Positions 39,530 through 48,294 of a DNA stretch of 64,000 nucleotides are shown piece after piece. The position numbers and the translations under genes are program-made. The stretch lies in NCBI RefSeq assembly GCF_004353925.1, contig NZ_SMOK01000005.1, positions 124,001 through 188,000 of the forward strand. The letters are read 5' to 3'. How positions within the stretch are numbered: position 1 is the first letter of the stretch; the number at the start of each line of letters is the position of its first letter. The notes under the pieces were generated by a model. That model did not search any database. It was not told where the DNA came from and saw only the letters and a list, made by a program, of their open reading frames with translations. The DNA comes from Pseudomonas sp. H9. GTDB lineage: Bacteria > Pseudomonadota > Gammaproteobacteria > Pseudomonadales > Pseudomonadaceae.

Positions 39530-41244
39530 CAACGGGGTTCCTGATGTTGTTGCTGTTCATACCAGAATTTACGCCGCAACAGCTCGGCCGGGTTGTCCGG
39601 GATCTGCCGTAGCCATTGCTCCAGCGCCTGGCGCTGTTCGGCGTCCAGGGTGCTGTCGAGCGGGCGCTGGGGTGGCCGGGTGGTTTCTTCGTCATCACCG
39701 TTGCTGGCCAGCTGTTGTGCCTGCTCGTTGCTGTCGCTGTCATCTTTATTCGGGTCGCTGGGCTGCTGCGTGTTTTGTTCGCTGGCCGGATCCTGGTTGT
39801 GCTGAGCACTGCTGCTGGTGTCGGACTGAGTGTTGGCATCGCTCTGAGGGTTGTCCTCCGGCGGTTGCTCGGGCTGCTCGGCCTGACGCTGTTGCAGGGC
39901 CTGTTCGACCAAGGCTTTGTTGCTCAGCGCAGGTTGTAATTCCGGTTGGCGCTCCAGTGCCTGCTCATAGGCATCGAGCGCTGCTTCAAGTTCCCCACTG
40001 CGGGCCAGGGCGTTACCACGATTGTAATGGTCGGCCGCGCTGTTGCCTTGGGCGAACAGGCGTGCGGCGCCATCGTAGTCACCGGCTTCGTAGAGGGCCA
40101 GACCTTTCCATTGACGGTCTTCAAAGTGGGCGGCAGCGTCCTTAGGACGCTGTTGTTCAAGCAAGCGCTGGCCTTGCTGGTCGGGCCGCAACCACAGGTC
40201 GTTGAAGTCGAAGGCGTAGCTCGGTTGCGGCACCATCAGCAACAGCGGCAGGCAGAACAGCCAGCCCCGCCGGCCGGCGCAGGCGGCCAACAGCAGCAAA
40301 GGCAATAACAGCCAGTGGCCCTGGTCGGCCCAGCTGTCCAGTTGCAGCGTCTGGCCGTCATCGCGCAAGCTTTTCGGGTTATCGAACAGGCGCAGCCCGC
40401 GCAGATCAAGATCATCGATGCGGGCGTTGCGGTAGCGTCCACCGGTGCTGGCGATAAAGGCCTTGAGGCTGGCGCTGTCCAGGCGTGGCATCAAGATGCC
40501 GCCCTGGTCATCCTTGAGGAACTCGCCGTTGGCTTGTTTGACCGGCACACCCTCGGCAGAACCGACCCCCAGCATCAGCAGGCTCGGGCCTTGGCGCCCC
40601 AGTGCTTGCTTGATGCCTTGGCGTTCTTCGGGGCTCAACGATGAACCAATCAGCAGCAAGCGGCCCTGACCCAGGTCGGCCTGGGCCAGCAATGCCAGGC
40701 CTTTGCGAACGGCGAGGTCGGCGCGTTGGCCGGGCTGCGGCATGATCGACGGGTCGAGGGCCTCAAGCAGGTTGCGGCTGGTCGTCATGTCGTTCGACAG
40801 CGGCACCAGGGTATGGGCACTGCCGGCGTAGACGATGATCGCAGTCTGGCTGTCGCGGCGGTGCTCTAGCAGGTCGAAAATTTTCCGGCGTGCGCTTTCC
40901 AGGCGGTTGGGTGTGACGTCTTCGGCGAGCATCTGCGGAGTCAGCTCAAGGAGGATCACCAGTGGGTCGGCGGGGCGCTGATGGGTTTCTTCCAGGCGCT
41001 GCCAGCTGGGGCCAACCAGCGCCAGCGTGCTGATCAGCCAGGCCAGGCCCAGGGCAATCCACGGCAATTTGCTGTTCCGGCCATTGCCACCACCAAGCAG
41101 CACAGCATGAAAAGCCGGGGGCAGAATCATTTGCCAGCGCCCCGCGCGTTTCTGCCGGTGCCAGAGTTTGAACAGCAACCAGGCGAGCAGCGGCAAGACT
41201 AGCAGCCACGCCGGGCGCAACCATTGCGGCCAAAGCTCAATCAT
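39529..41244 (-). CDS. batB: BatB/BatC-like VWA protein with TPR repeat and degenerate MIDAS
   Basis: 571 aa from the ATG at 41244 with GAGGAG upstream. Two N-terminal membrane helices precede a VWA domain (about 93-290) and a third membrane helix. TPR units follow at about 375-440 (HYNRGNALARSGELEAALDAYEQAL), then a Gln/Asn/Asp-rich low-complexity tail. The VWA metal site DxSxS reads ELTPQ (100-104), so metal binding is probably lost. The fusion of VWA and TPR parts corresponds to separate batB and batC in other bacteria. Confidence 0.86.
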   Translation of the reverse strand: MIELWPQWLRPAWLLVLPLLAWLLFKLWHRQKRAGRWQMILPPAFHAVLLGGGNGRNSKLPWIALGLAWLISTLALVGPSWQRLEETHQRPADPLVILLELTPQMLAEDVTPNRLESARRKIFDLLEHRRDSQTAIIVYAGSAHTLVPLSNDMTTSRNLLEALDPSIMPQPGQRADLAVRKGLALLAQADLGQGRLLLIGSSLSPEERQGIKQALGRQGPSLLMLGVGSAEGVPVKQANGEFLKDDQGGILMPRLDSASLKAFIASTGGRYRNARIDDLDLRGLRLFDNPKSLRDDGQTLQLDSWADQGHWLLLPLLLLAACAGRRGWLFCLPLLLMVPQPSYAFDFNDLWLRPDQQGQRLLEQQRPKDAAAHFEDRQWKGLALYEAGDYDGAARLFAQGNSAADHYNRGNALARSGELEAALDAYEQALERQPELQPALSNKALVEQALQQRQAEQPEQPPEDNPQSDANTQSDTSSSAQHNQDPASEQNTQQPSDPNKDDSDSNEQAQQLASNGDDEETTRPPQRPLDSTLDAEQRQALEQWLRQIPDNPAELLRRKFWYEQQQHQEPR

Positions 41245-42317
41245 CGGCGTCTCCTCAGGCGCAGGCGCTTGAGGCGCTCGCGCCATTGCGGATGCGGCAC
41301 CAGAAAATTCGGTCGGCGCAGCAGGCGTTGCAGGGGGTTGTCTGGCCATTGTTCGTGCAGCACCAGCAATACACTCAAGAGCAATGCCAAGGCCAGCGGC
41401 CAGCTGTACAAAGCATGGGCCGTACGGGTTTGGGTGGGTTGCTGGGCAACCGGTTCGAGACGGTCCAGCGCCTCGTCGATGGCCTGCAGCTCCTCGCCAT
41501 CACGAGCACGGAAATAGCTGCCACCGGTCAACTCGGCGATTTCCTTGAGCGAGGCTTCGTCCAGGTCGAGGCTGGGGTTGATCCCGAGCAAACCCGTGGT
41601 ACCGGTAGCTTCCGGGTCGGCACCGATACCGATGGTATAGATCCGCACGTTTTCCTGCGCTGCCAGGCGCGCTGCGGTGAGAGGGTGGATCTGCCCACCA
41701 TTGTTGGCTCCGTCGGTCACCAGCACCAGCACCCGACTTTGCGCCGGGCGTTGGCGCAGGCGTTTGAGCGCCAGGCCAATGGCGTCGCCAATGGCGGTGT
41801 TTTTGCCGGCAATACCGACCTGCGCTTCGTCGAGGAAAGTACGGACGGTGTGCCGGTCGAAAGTCAGTGGTGCTTGCAGGTAGGCCTGGCTGCCGAACAG
41901 GATCAGGCCGACGCGGTCGCCCTGGCGTGCTTCGAGAAAGTCGCCCAGCAGCGCTTTGACCAAGGCCAGGCGACTGACTTCTTCGTCTTGCCAGTGCATG
42001 TCGGGAAAATCCATGGAGCCCGAGACATCCACTGCCACCAGCAGGTCGCGGCCACTGGCCGACACCGGCACCGGCTCGCCCAGCCACTGCGGACGGGCCG
42101 CAGCGAACAGTAGCAACAGCCAGATCAGTACGAAGGGCGCCTGCTGGCGCCAGGTCGGCAGATTCAGGCGGGCACGCCGCCCGGCCAGGCCTTCCAGTTC
42201 ATTGAGAAAGCTGACTTTCAGCACCGGCTCGCCGCTGTCGGCCGCCGGCAGCAGCAAGCGAGCCAGCCAAGGCAGCGGCAACAGCACAAACACCCACGGC
42301 CAGGCCAGTTCAAACAT
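41241..42317 (-). CDS. batA: BatA-like VWA membrane protein
   Basis: 358 aa from the ATG at 42317. Two N-terminal membrane helices (about 6-24, 60-75), then a VWA domain with an intact MIDAS DVSGS (97-101), plus the downstream T and D (LVTDGANNGG). A C-terminal membrane helix and a basic tail follow. It overlaps batB by 4 nt and the DUF4381 gene by 8 nt. Unlike batB it keeps all metal residues, so the two probably form an active/inactive VWA pair. Confidence 0.9.
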   Translation of the reverse strand: MFELAWPWVFVLLPLPWLARLLLPAADSGEPVLKVSFLNELEGLAGRRARLNLPTWRQQAPFVLIWLLLLFAAARPQWLGEPVPVSASGRDLLVAVDVSGSMDFPDMHWQDEEVSRLALVKALLGDFLEARQGDRVGLILFGSQAYLQAPLTFDRHTVRTFLDEAQVGIAGKNTAIGDAIGLALKRLRQRPAQSRVLVLVTDGANNGGQIHPLTAARLAAQENVRIYTIGIGADPEATGTTGLLGINPSLDLDEASLKEIAELTGGSYFRARDGEELQAIDEALDRLEPVAQQPTQTRTAHALYSWPLALALLLSVLLVLHEQWPDNPLQRLLRRPNFLVPHPQWRERLKRLRLRRRR

Positions 42318-42804
42318 GTTTGCGTATCCAGGTTTCGACGGCCTGATTGAGCCCGGCGATAGCCTTGTCATCAAGCTTGCACTCAGGCTTGTAGGCGCCT
42401 TCGACCAGCACCATCCAACGCGTCAGTCCGGCGGCCGGACAGCGGTTGTCGAGAAACGCCAGCCACTGCCGGCCGTTCAGGGTGTGACTGTGACTGCCGG
42501 GGTAGTGATTGCGGCACAGGCGTTTGAGCAGGGCATTGATGCTCTGCAGCCAGGCCCCGGCCGGTTCGCCGTTATAGGGCTTGGGCAGGCGCGCCAGTTC
42601 GGCCAGGGCCTCGACGCGGATCGGGTCCAGCGGCAGTTCGGCGCGTACGACTGGTTGCTTGCCAGGGCGCCAGTGACGCAGGCGCCATGCCCCCCAGCCC
42701 AGCAGCGGCAGCAACACCAGCAACGCCCACCACCCAGGCGCCAACGGCCACCAGCTCACTGGTGGCGGGGTGATCAGCGGTTGTAATTGCTCCAACGGGT
42801 TCAC
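42310..42804 (-). CDS. DUF4381 membrane protein
   Basis: 164 aa from the GTG at 42804 (VNPLEQLQPL, GTGA overlap with the DUF58 stop). One membrane helix at about residues 25-45 is followed by a cytoplasmic helical domain (RLPKPYNGEPAGAWLQSINALLKRLC). DUF4381 proteins occur with MoxR, DUF58 and Bat genes, and their role is unknown. The long upstream frame on this strand is an overlap shadow of the DUF58 gene. Confidence 0.85.
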   Translation of the reverse strand: MNPLEQLQPLITPPPVSWWPLAPGWWALLVLLPLLGWGAWRLRHWRPGKQPVVRAELPLDPIRVEALAELARLPKPYNGEPAGAWLQSINALLKRLCRNHYPGSHSHTLNGRQWLAFLDNRCPAAGLTRWMVLVEGAYKPECKLDDKAIAGLNQAVETWIRKHV

Positions 42805-43745
42805 GGGCCTTTCCCCGGACGTTGCGCGTTCAGGTACTCGCGCAGTTGCTCGATCATTTCGCTTTGCGTACTCAACGGCATCAGCACCACCCGCAGCTTT
42901 TGTGCCAGCAGTTCCCAGCGCTCGATACGCGCTTCGCTTTGTTGACGGTAGCTGCGGCGTAGGGTCGGGTCGAGCGTATCGAGCTCCAGTTGTGCGCCGT
43001 GCTGGGCAAAGCGCAGCAAGCCGGCGGCGGGCAGGGCGTGGTCGAGTGGATCGGACAAGGGCAGCAAGAGCAGGTCGCAGTGGCGTGACAGCAGGCTCAG
43101 CTGCTGTTCGACTGCCGGGCTCAGCGCGCGCTCGTCGCAAATAATGATTGCCAGGCTGCCTGGGCGCAGTACTTCACGTGCACGACGCAAGGCCAGGCCG
43201 AGGCTGTCGGCTTGGGGTTTGGCTTCGGTGTGCAGCGACTGATTGACCCGCGCCAGGCGGTTGAGCAGTTGCAGCAAGCTCTGCTTGCTGCGCCGAGGCT
43301 TGATTTCATAGTGTTCGTTGTCGCCGAACACCAGCCCGCCGATGCGGTCGTTGTGGCCCAGGGCTGCCCAGCCAATCAAGGCTGCCGCTTGGGCGGCGAG
43401 CACCGATTTGAATATCAGGCCCGAGCCGAAAAACAGGCGTTGGCTCTGTTCGACCAGAATGAAAATCGGCCGTTCACGCTCCTCATGGAAGAGTTTGGTA
43501 TGCGGCTCCTGGGTCCGTGCCGTGACGCGCCAATCGATGTTGCGCACATCGTCGCCGGCCTGATACACCCGCACCTGGTCAAAATCGACACCGCGTCCGC
43601 GCAGTTTCGAGTGGTGCAGCCCCACCAGCGGACTACGCTGGCCGGGCCGGGAAAACAGTTGCACTTCGCGCACGCGATGGCGCATCTCGATCAGCTCGGC
43701 GAGGCTGATACGGATTCCGGGCGCGGCCAGCAAGCGTTCAGGCAT
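42801..43745 (-). CDS. DUF58 domain protein
   Basis: 314 aa. It starts with MPERLLAAPGIRISLAELIEMR and contains the DUF58 signature RGVDFDQVRVYQAGDDVRNIDWRVTART. A VWA-like fold with an altered metal motif (FILVEQSQRLFFGS, Glu in place of Asp) follows. Cytosolic, without membrane segments. DUF58 proteins are constant partners of MoxR ATPases. The moxR stop lies 4 bp from this start. Confidence 0.9.
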   Translation of the reverse strand: MPERLLAAPGIRISLAELIEMRHRVREVQLFSRPGQRSPLVGLHHSKLRGRGVDFDQVRVYQAGDDVRNIDWRVTARTQEPHTKLFHEERERPIFILVEQSQRLFFGSGLIFKSVLAAQAAALIGWAALGHNDRIGGLVFGDNEHYEIKPRRSKQSLLQLLNRLARVNQSLHTEAKPQADSLGLALRRAREVLRPGSLAIIICDERALSPAVEQQLSLLSRHCDLLLLPLSDPLDHALPAAGLLRFAQHGAQLELDTLDPTLRRSYRQQSEARIERWELLAQKLRVVLMPLSTQSEMIEQLREYLNAQRPGKGP

Positions 43746-43749
43746 GGCG

Positions 43750-44709
43750 TCAGGCGACGGCGACGACGTCGAGGATGCGCTGGATCACCCGGTCCTGGTC
43801 GATCCCGGCGGCCTCGGCCTCAAAGGAAAGAATGATGCGGTGGCGCAGCACATCGAACAGCACTGCTTGAATGTCTTCGGGGCTGACGAAATCGCGGCCA
43901 GCCAGCCACGCATGCGCTCGTGCGCAGCGGTCCAGGGAAATCGAGCCACGTGGGCTGGCGCCGTAGGCGATCCAGTCGGCCAGCTCGGGGTCGAACTTGG
44001 CCGGGGTGCGGGTGGCCATGACCAGTTGCACCAGGTATTCCTCTACCGCGTCGGCCATGTACAGGCCGAGGATCTCCTTGCGCGCGGCAAAGATTGCCTG
44101 CTGGCTGACCCGGCGCTCAGGCTTGGCTTCGCCATTGAGCGCTTCGCCACGGGCTTGCTGGAGAATGCGTCGCTCCACGGAAGCGTCCGGGAAGCCGATT
44201 TTCACATGCATGAGAAAACGGTCGAGCTGGGCTTCGGGTAGCGGGTAAGTGCCCTCCTGCTCGATCGGGTTTTGCGTGGCCATGACCAGGAACAAGGGAG
44301 ACAGCTCGTAGGTGCTGCGCCCAACCGAAACCTGGCGTTCGGCCATGGCTTCAAGCAAGGCCGACTGGACCTTGGCCGGTGCCCGGTTGATTTCGTCGGC
44401 CAGTACCAGGTTGTGGAAAATCGGACCTTGCTGGAACACGAAGCTGCCGGTTTCCGGGCGGTAGATCTCGGTGCCGGTGATGTCGGCCGGGAGCAGGTCG
44501 GGGGTGAACTGGATACGATGGAACTCGGCTTCGACGCCTTCGGCCAGCTCTTTGATGGCCTTGGTCTTGGCCAGGCCAGGGGCGCCTTCGACCAGCATGT
44601 GGCCGTCGGCCAGCAGCACAATCAGCAAACGCTCGACGAGCTTTTCCTGGCCCAGAATCTGGGTTGAAAGAAAGGTGCGCAGCGCGATCAGCGCCTCACG
44701 GTGTTCCAT
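43750..44709 (-). CDS. moxR: MoxR family AAA+ ATPase
   Basis: 319 aa from the ATG at 44709 with AGGAA upstream. Walker A GAPGLAKT is at 42-49. Walker B LVLADEINRAPAKVQSALLEAM and the sensor MATQNPIEQEGTYPLPEAQLDRF follow. MoxR ATPases act as chaperones loading metals or cofactors onto VWA-domain clients; the clients are probably the BatA/BatB/DUF58 proteins encoded next. It heads the operon moxR-DUF58-DUF4381-batA-batB-batD. Confidence 0.95.
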   Translation of the reverse strand: MEHREALIALRTFLSTQILGQEKLVERLLIVLLADGHMLVEGAPGLAKTKAIKELAEGVEAEFHRIQFTPDLLPADITGTEIYRPETGSFVFQQGPIFHNLVLADEINRAPAKVQSALLEAMAERQVSVGRSTYELSPLFLVMATQNPIEQEGTYPLPEAQLDRFLMHVKIGFPDASVERRILQQARGEALNGEAKPERRVSQQAIFAARKEILGLYMADAVEEYLVQLVMATRTPAKFDPELADWIAYGASPRGSISLDRCARAHAWLAGRDFVSPEDIQAVLFDVLRHRIILSFEAEAAGIDQDRVIQRILDVVAVA

Positions 44710-44841
44710 CGTTGACGGTTCCTGGAAAAACGCCAGGGCAATCTCCGTAAGGGGGCCCGGGCAGGGGCTCATACTTTAATGCATCCGGGCCTCAGGCTAC
44801 TAATGGCGGCAGGTAATTTTGTGCAAATCCGATCTGGATCG

Positions 44842-44914
44842 CTGTGGGAGCGGGCTTGCCCCGCGAAAGCGGTGTATCAGCCATATCGTATCGCGGGGCA
44901 AGCCCGCTCCTACC
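44842..44914. repeat. REP pair (outer orientation)
   Basis: Two inverted REP units with about 30 bp between them, in the 218-bp gap between the ynbB-like end and the moxR start. It may end the upstream lipid-operon transcript. Confidence 0.9.
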
Positions 44915-44927
44915 GTGGTTGGCGATC

Positions 44928-45860
44928 TCAGGTCCACCAGTAGCGCACCAGGTGGAAGAAGATCGGCGCGGCAAAGCACACCGAGTCCAGACGGTCGAGC
45001 ATGCCGCCGTGACCTTCGATCATGTGTCCCCAATCCTTAACCCCCCGGTCGCGCTTGATTGCGGACATGACGATGCCACCGGCGAAGCCCAACAGGTTGA
45101 TCAGCAGGGCAATCAGGAACGACTGCCAGATGTTGAACGGGGTGATCCACCACAGTGCGCCACCGATCAGTGAAGCCAGCAACAAACCGCCGACGAAGCC
45201 TTCCACGGTTTTCGAAGGCGACAGGTTGGGGGCGATCTTGTGTTTGCCCAAGAGCTTGCCGCACACGTACTGCAGCACATCGGAAAGCTGCACAACGATC
45301 ACCAGATAAGCGATCAACAGCAGGTTGCGGCCTTCGTAGCCGGCGATGTCCAGGGTCAGCAGGGCTGGTACGAAAGAGATGCAGTACACCGCGATCATCA
45401 GCCCCCACTGCACCTTCGATGCGCGCTCCAGAAAGTGCGCGCTGTCGCCGCCCAGCGAGGCGAGGATCGGCAGGAGCAGGAACACGTAGACCGGGATAAG
45501 AATCGAGAACAGTCCGTACCAGTCGGCGTAGATCAGCAGGTACTGCAGCGGCAGTGCCAGATAGAAGGCCGCCACCAGGGCCGGGTAATCGCTGCGTCGG
45601 GTCGGGGTCAGGGTGAGGAACTCACGCAGCGCATAGAACGAGACAGCGTAGAACAGCAAAATCACCGCGCCATTGCCCAGCCAGAAGGCGACGCCGATGA
45701 CCAGCACCATCACCCACCAGGCGTTGATCCGCGCATTGAGGTTGTCGATCACGGCGTTGGGCGTAGCACGGATACGCCACTTCAGGAGCTGGGCGATCAA
45801 GGATGCCAGCACCAGAATCGCGCCAATCCCGGCAAATAACATCAGGGTCTGGTTATCCAT
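44928..45860 (-). CDS. ynbB: CdsA-like phosphatidate cytidylyltransferase (YnbB type)
   Basis: 310 aa from the ATG at 45860; about eight membrane segments. The cytidylyltransferase signature near the C-terminus is clear (SPSKTVEGFVGG, then KRDRGVKDWGHMIEGHGGMLDRLDSVCFAAPIFF). It activates phosphatidic acid to CDP-diacylglycerol. It is a paralogue, not the housekeeping cdsA, because its neighbours are YnbA-, YnbC- and YnbD-like and not the dxr/rseP/bamA genes. Last gene of the operon, 2 bp after the plsC-like gene. Confidence 0.88.
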   Translation of the reverse strand: MDNQTLMLFAGIGAILVLASLIAQLLKWRIRATPNAVIDNLNARINAWWVMVLVIGVAFWLGNGAVILLFYAVSFYALREFLTLTPTRRSDYPALVAAFYLALPLQYLLIYADWYGLFSILIPVYVFLLLPILASLGGDSAHFLERASKVQWGLMIAVYCISFVPALLTLDIAGYEGRNLLLIAYLVIVVQLSDVLQYVCGKLLGKHKIAPNLSPSKTVEGFVGGLLLASLIGGALWWITPFNIWQSFLIALLINLLGFAGGIVMSAIKRDRGVKDWGHMIEGHGGMLDRLDSVCFAAPIFFHLVRYWWT

Positions 45861-45862
45861 GT

Positions 45863-46483
45863 TCAGCACTGCTCCGGGGCCAGTTCGAGCAACGCGGCGC
45901 GGCTGCGTTGAAGAAATTGTGTTTTGCTTTCACCGTCTTCCAGTTGCAGGGGTGCACCGAAACTGAGGGTGCACAGCAACGGTAACGGCAGGACACGGCC
46001 CTTGGGCATGACCCGATTGAGGTTGGCGATCCACACCGGTATCAACTGCACCTGTGGGTGTGCCGCAGCCAAGTGGTAGATCCCGCTTTTGAACGGCAGC
46101 AAGCCGTCTTCCTGATTGCGCGTGCCTTCCGGGAAAATGATCAGGGAGTCGCCACCCTCGAGGGCGTCGAGCATCGGTTGCAAGGGGTTGGCCTGTGGAT
46201 CGTGGCGCTCACGATCGATCAGTACGCCGTTGAACACCCGGTTGATCACATAGCTGCGCAGGGCGCCGGTTTGCCAGTAATCAGCCCCCGCCACCGGCCG
46301 CGTGGCTTTACGCAAGGCCGGAGGCAACGACGCCCACAGCAGCACAAAGTCGCCATGGCTGCTGTGATTGGCAAAGTAGATGCGCTGCACCGGCTCTGGC
46401 CCGCAGCCCAGCCACAGGCTGCGCGCGCCGGTGATGGAACGGGCGACAGAGGTAATAAGGTGCGCGACCAAAGGTTCGAGCAT
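45863..46483 (-). CDS. PlsC-like 1-acyl-glycerol-phosphate acyltransferase
   Basis: 206 aa. The acyltransferase block HSSHGD (HX4D) is near residue 40, and FPEGTR and the later PVWI segment follow in normal order. This family adds the second fatty acid to lysophosphatidate or related lipids. It lacks clear membrane helices apart from one at the N-terminus. It lies inside the ynb-like operon, which E. coli ynbABCD does not contain, so its product probably feeds the CdsA-like enzyme encoded next. Confidence 0.87.
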   Translation of the reverse strand: MLEPLVAHLITSVARSITGARSLWLGCGPEPVQRIYFANHSSHGDFVLLWASLPPALRKATRPVAGADYWQTGALRSYVINRVFNGVLIDRERHDPQANPLQPMLDALEGGDSLIIFPEGTRNQEDGLLPFKSGIYHLAAAHPQVQLIPVWIANLNRVMPKGRVLPLPLLCTLSFGAPLQLEDGESKTQFLQRSRAALLELAPEQC

Positions 46484-46498
46484 GTGGATTCCTTATCC

Positions 46499-46948
46499 TT
46501 AAATGGTCCACCATGGGCTAGCCAGCAGCCCGGTCAGGGTCAGAAGAATTTGTAGGGCGAGCACCATTGCCTGGCGGCGCAGCAGGGTTAATGCACCGCG
46601 ACTGCGTTCCGGCCACGACCGGTCGCCGCGGTTGTCAGCTTGCAGACGCAGTGCAGCCAGGGCCTGATCCAGCGCTTGGGTGCGGTCGTGCAGTGTGGAC
46701 GGGCTGTCGGCCATGCGTTGAAACAAATCGGCATCGAAGGCCACCCTGAATGCCCAATATTTTTGCAGCGCGCCCAGTACCAACAGCGCGCAGCCCATGC
46801 TCAACACCCAGGGGTTGTAGAGGCCCTGCCACCACGGGGCGAGGCCGAGCGCCACGCCCAGCAATGTCAGGCCGGTAGAGAATTGATCCAGGCTACGCCC
46901 GCGGCGCAGCAGGCTGGCCACGCAGTAGAGTTGCATATCAGTGCTCAT
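46499..46948 (-). CDS. Uncharacterised 149-aa membrane protein of the lipid operon
   Basis: 149 aa, starting MSTDMQLYCVASLLRRGR. Predicted membrane segments are at about 25-40, 45-65 and 128-147, with a soluble helical stretch between (about 70-120, rich in Ala, Arg, Asp). No known domain is recognised. The start overlaps the ynbD-like stop (ATGA) and the stop is 15 bp from the plsC-like gene, so it is a real operon member. Probably a membrane partner or scaffold; its role is unknown. Confidence 0.8.
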   Translation of the reverse strand: MSTDMQLYCVASLLRRGRSLDQFSTGLTLLGVALGLAPWWQGLYNPWVLSMGCALLVLGALQKYWAFRVAFDADLFQRMADSPSTLHDRTQALDQALAALRLQADNRGDRSWPERSRGALTLLRRQAMVLALQILLTLTGLLASPWWTI

Positions 46949-48294
46949 TCAGCTCCCTCAGGTTTTTTGCTCAGTGGTGCCAGGGCCTGACGGTGCGTGG
47001 CGTGCAGAACGATGCGCGGGCGTGCCTGTTGAATCATTGTGATGGCCGCCTCAACGCTGGTGGCGCGGCCACTGTGTAAAAGCCATGCGGCAACGGCGGT
47101 GGCACTGCGCGAATACCCCAGAGCGCAGCACACCAGTACCGGGCCGTGTTGCTGCAGGCGCTCCAGTACCTGGGCCAGTTCAACGCACTGTGCGGTGGTT
47201 GGCGCGATCAGGTCGAGCACCGGCACGCTGTGATAGGCCTGCGCGCCAGGGGACAGCGGCAATTCTGCGCAGACATCGAGCACCGCCTTGAATGAACTGT
47301 GTCGCAGCTCTGCGCCTGTGGGGATGCGCCCAAGCCAGACACCGTCGACGATCTGGTCGGGTTGGGGATGTTTGCGCGTCCACAGCCGTGAGTTAAGCCA
47401 GGCCGCCGCCAGGTACGGTGCCAGCAACCAACGCGCAGCGCTGCTCAACTGGCCGTCTGCGGCTTTCTGAAAGCCGGCGGCATCAAACAGTGCATAGTTC
47501 AACGCCACCAGCAGCAATGCCGCCGCTGGCCAGAACAACCATAACCCGCTGCCACCCAGCCCGACGGCCGCCAGGGCAAACAGCCCGGCCCCGAGCGCAT
47601 AACGCAGCGCCAACTGCCAGCGCTGGCGATCGTGTGTCAATTGCAGGCGTTGCAGCATACCCGGGCGGTCCAGGGGCCACAGCCAGACACACAGCCAACC
47701 GGCCAGGGCGCCAGTAGGCACATCGATAAAGTGATGCTGGTAGGTGGTCAGCACCGACACGCCGATCAAGGCGAACCAGCCATGCACCAGCCAGCGCCAC
47801 AGGCCCTGAGTGTGTTGGGCGTAGCACACCCACAGCACCACCAGCAGGGCGATATGCAGTGAAGGGGCCTGGTTGAACGGTTTGTCGAAGCCTGCCAATA
47901 CCGCGAATAGCCAGCCGAACACACCGTCCAGCTCCGGGCGCTCGAAGGTGAAGCGCAAGGGCCAGAGCAAGAAGCAACTGACGGCAATCACCTGCGCCGT
48001 GAGCAAGCGCAAGGCGTGGCGCTTCAGTGCCAGGCGGCTGCGCGGCAGCAACAGCGAGAAGCCGTACAACAGGTCGATGGACCAGTACGGCACGATGGTC
48101 CAGGGCCAGAACGGCATGTGCTGTTCCCAGGCGAAAACCAGGCTGCCGACATCATCGCGCTGGCTGGTAACCCACGTTGCAAAGCCGTAGGTGCTGAAAA
48201 ACAAAGGTGCGAGCAACAACAGCCAGAGCACAGCCGGTTTCAGCAAGCCGGGTTCGCGTGCGGGCAAAGGGGCGACGGCACTGACGCTCATCAT
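46945..48294 (-). CDS. ynbD: PAP2 lipid phosphatase fused to dual-specificity phosphatase (YnbD type)
   Basis: 449 aa from the ATG at 48294 (a second ATG is at 48291). An N-terminal PAP2 membrane phosphatase (about 20-225) has APSLHIALL and HHFIDVPTGALAGW as its motif 2/3 elements. More membrane helices follow, then a soluble tyrosine/dual-specificity phosphatase domain (about 310-449). Its signature CALGYSR (Cys390-Arg396) is intact. The two phosphatase folds in one chain match E. coli YnbD, and it probably removes phosphate from a lipid precursor. It overlaps the ynbC-like gene by 4 nt. Confidence 0.88.
   Translation of the reverse strand: MMSVSAVAPLPAREPGLLKPAVLWLLLLAPLFFSTYGFATWVTSQRDDVGSLVFAWEQHMPFWPWTIVPYWSIDLLYGFSLLLPRSRLALKRHALRLLTAQVIAVSCFLLWPLRFTFERPELDGVFGWLFAVLAGFDKPFNQAPSLHIALLVVLWVCYAQHTQGLWRWLVHGWFALIGVSVLTTYQHHFIDVPTGALAGWLCVWLWPLDRPGMLQRLQLTHDRQRWQLALRYALGAGLFALAAVGLGGSGLWLFWPAAALLLVALNYALFDAAGFQKAADGQLSSAARWLLAPYLAAAWLNSRLWTRKHPQPDQIVDGVWLGRIPTGAELRHSSFKAVLDVCAELPLSPGAQAYHSVPVLDLIAPTTAQCVELAQVLERLQQHGPVLVCCALGYSRSATAVAAWLLHSGRATSVEAAITMIQQARPRIVLHATHRQALAPLSKKPEGAE

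Noticed and set aside
42310..43140. Long 276-codon version of the DUF4381 gene
   Set aside because: The first 112 codons overlap the DUF58 gene in antiparallel-like composition (Arg/Ala/Pro-rich); the GTG at 42804 with GTGA coupling gives a normal family length.
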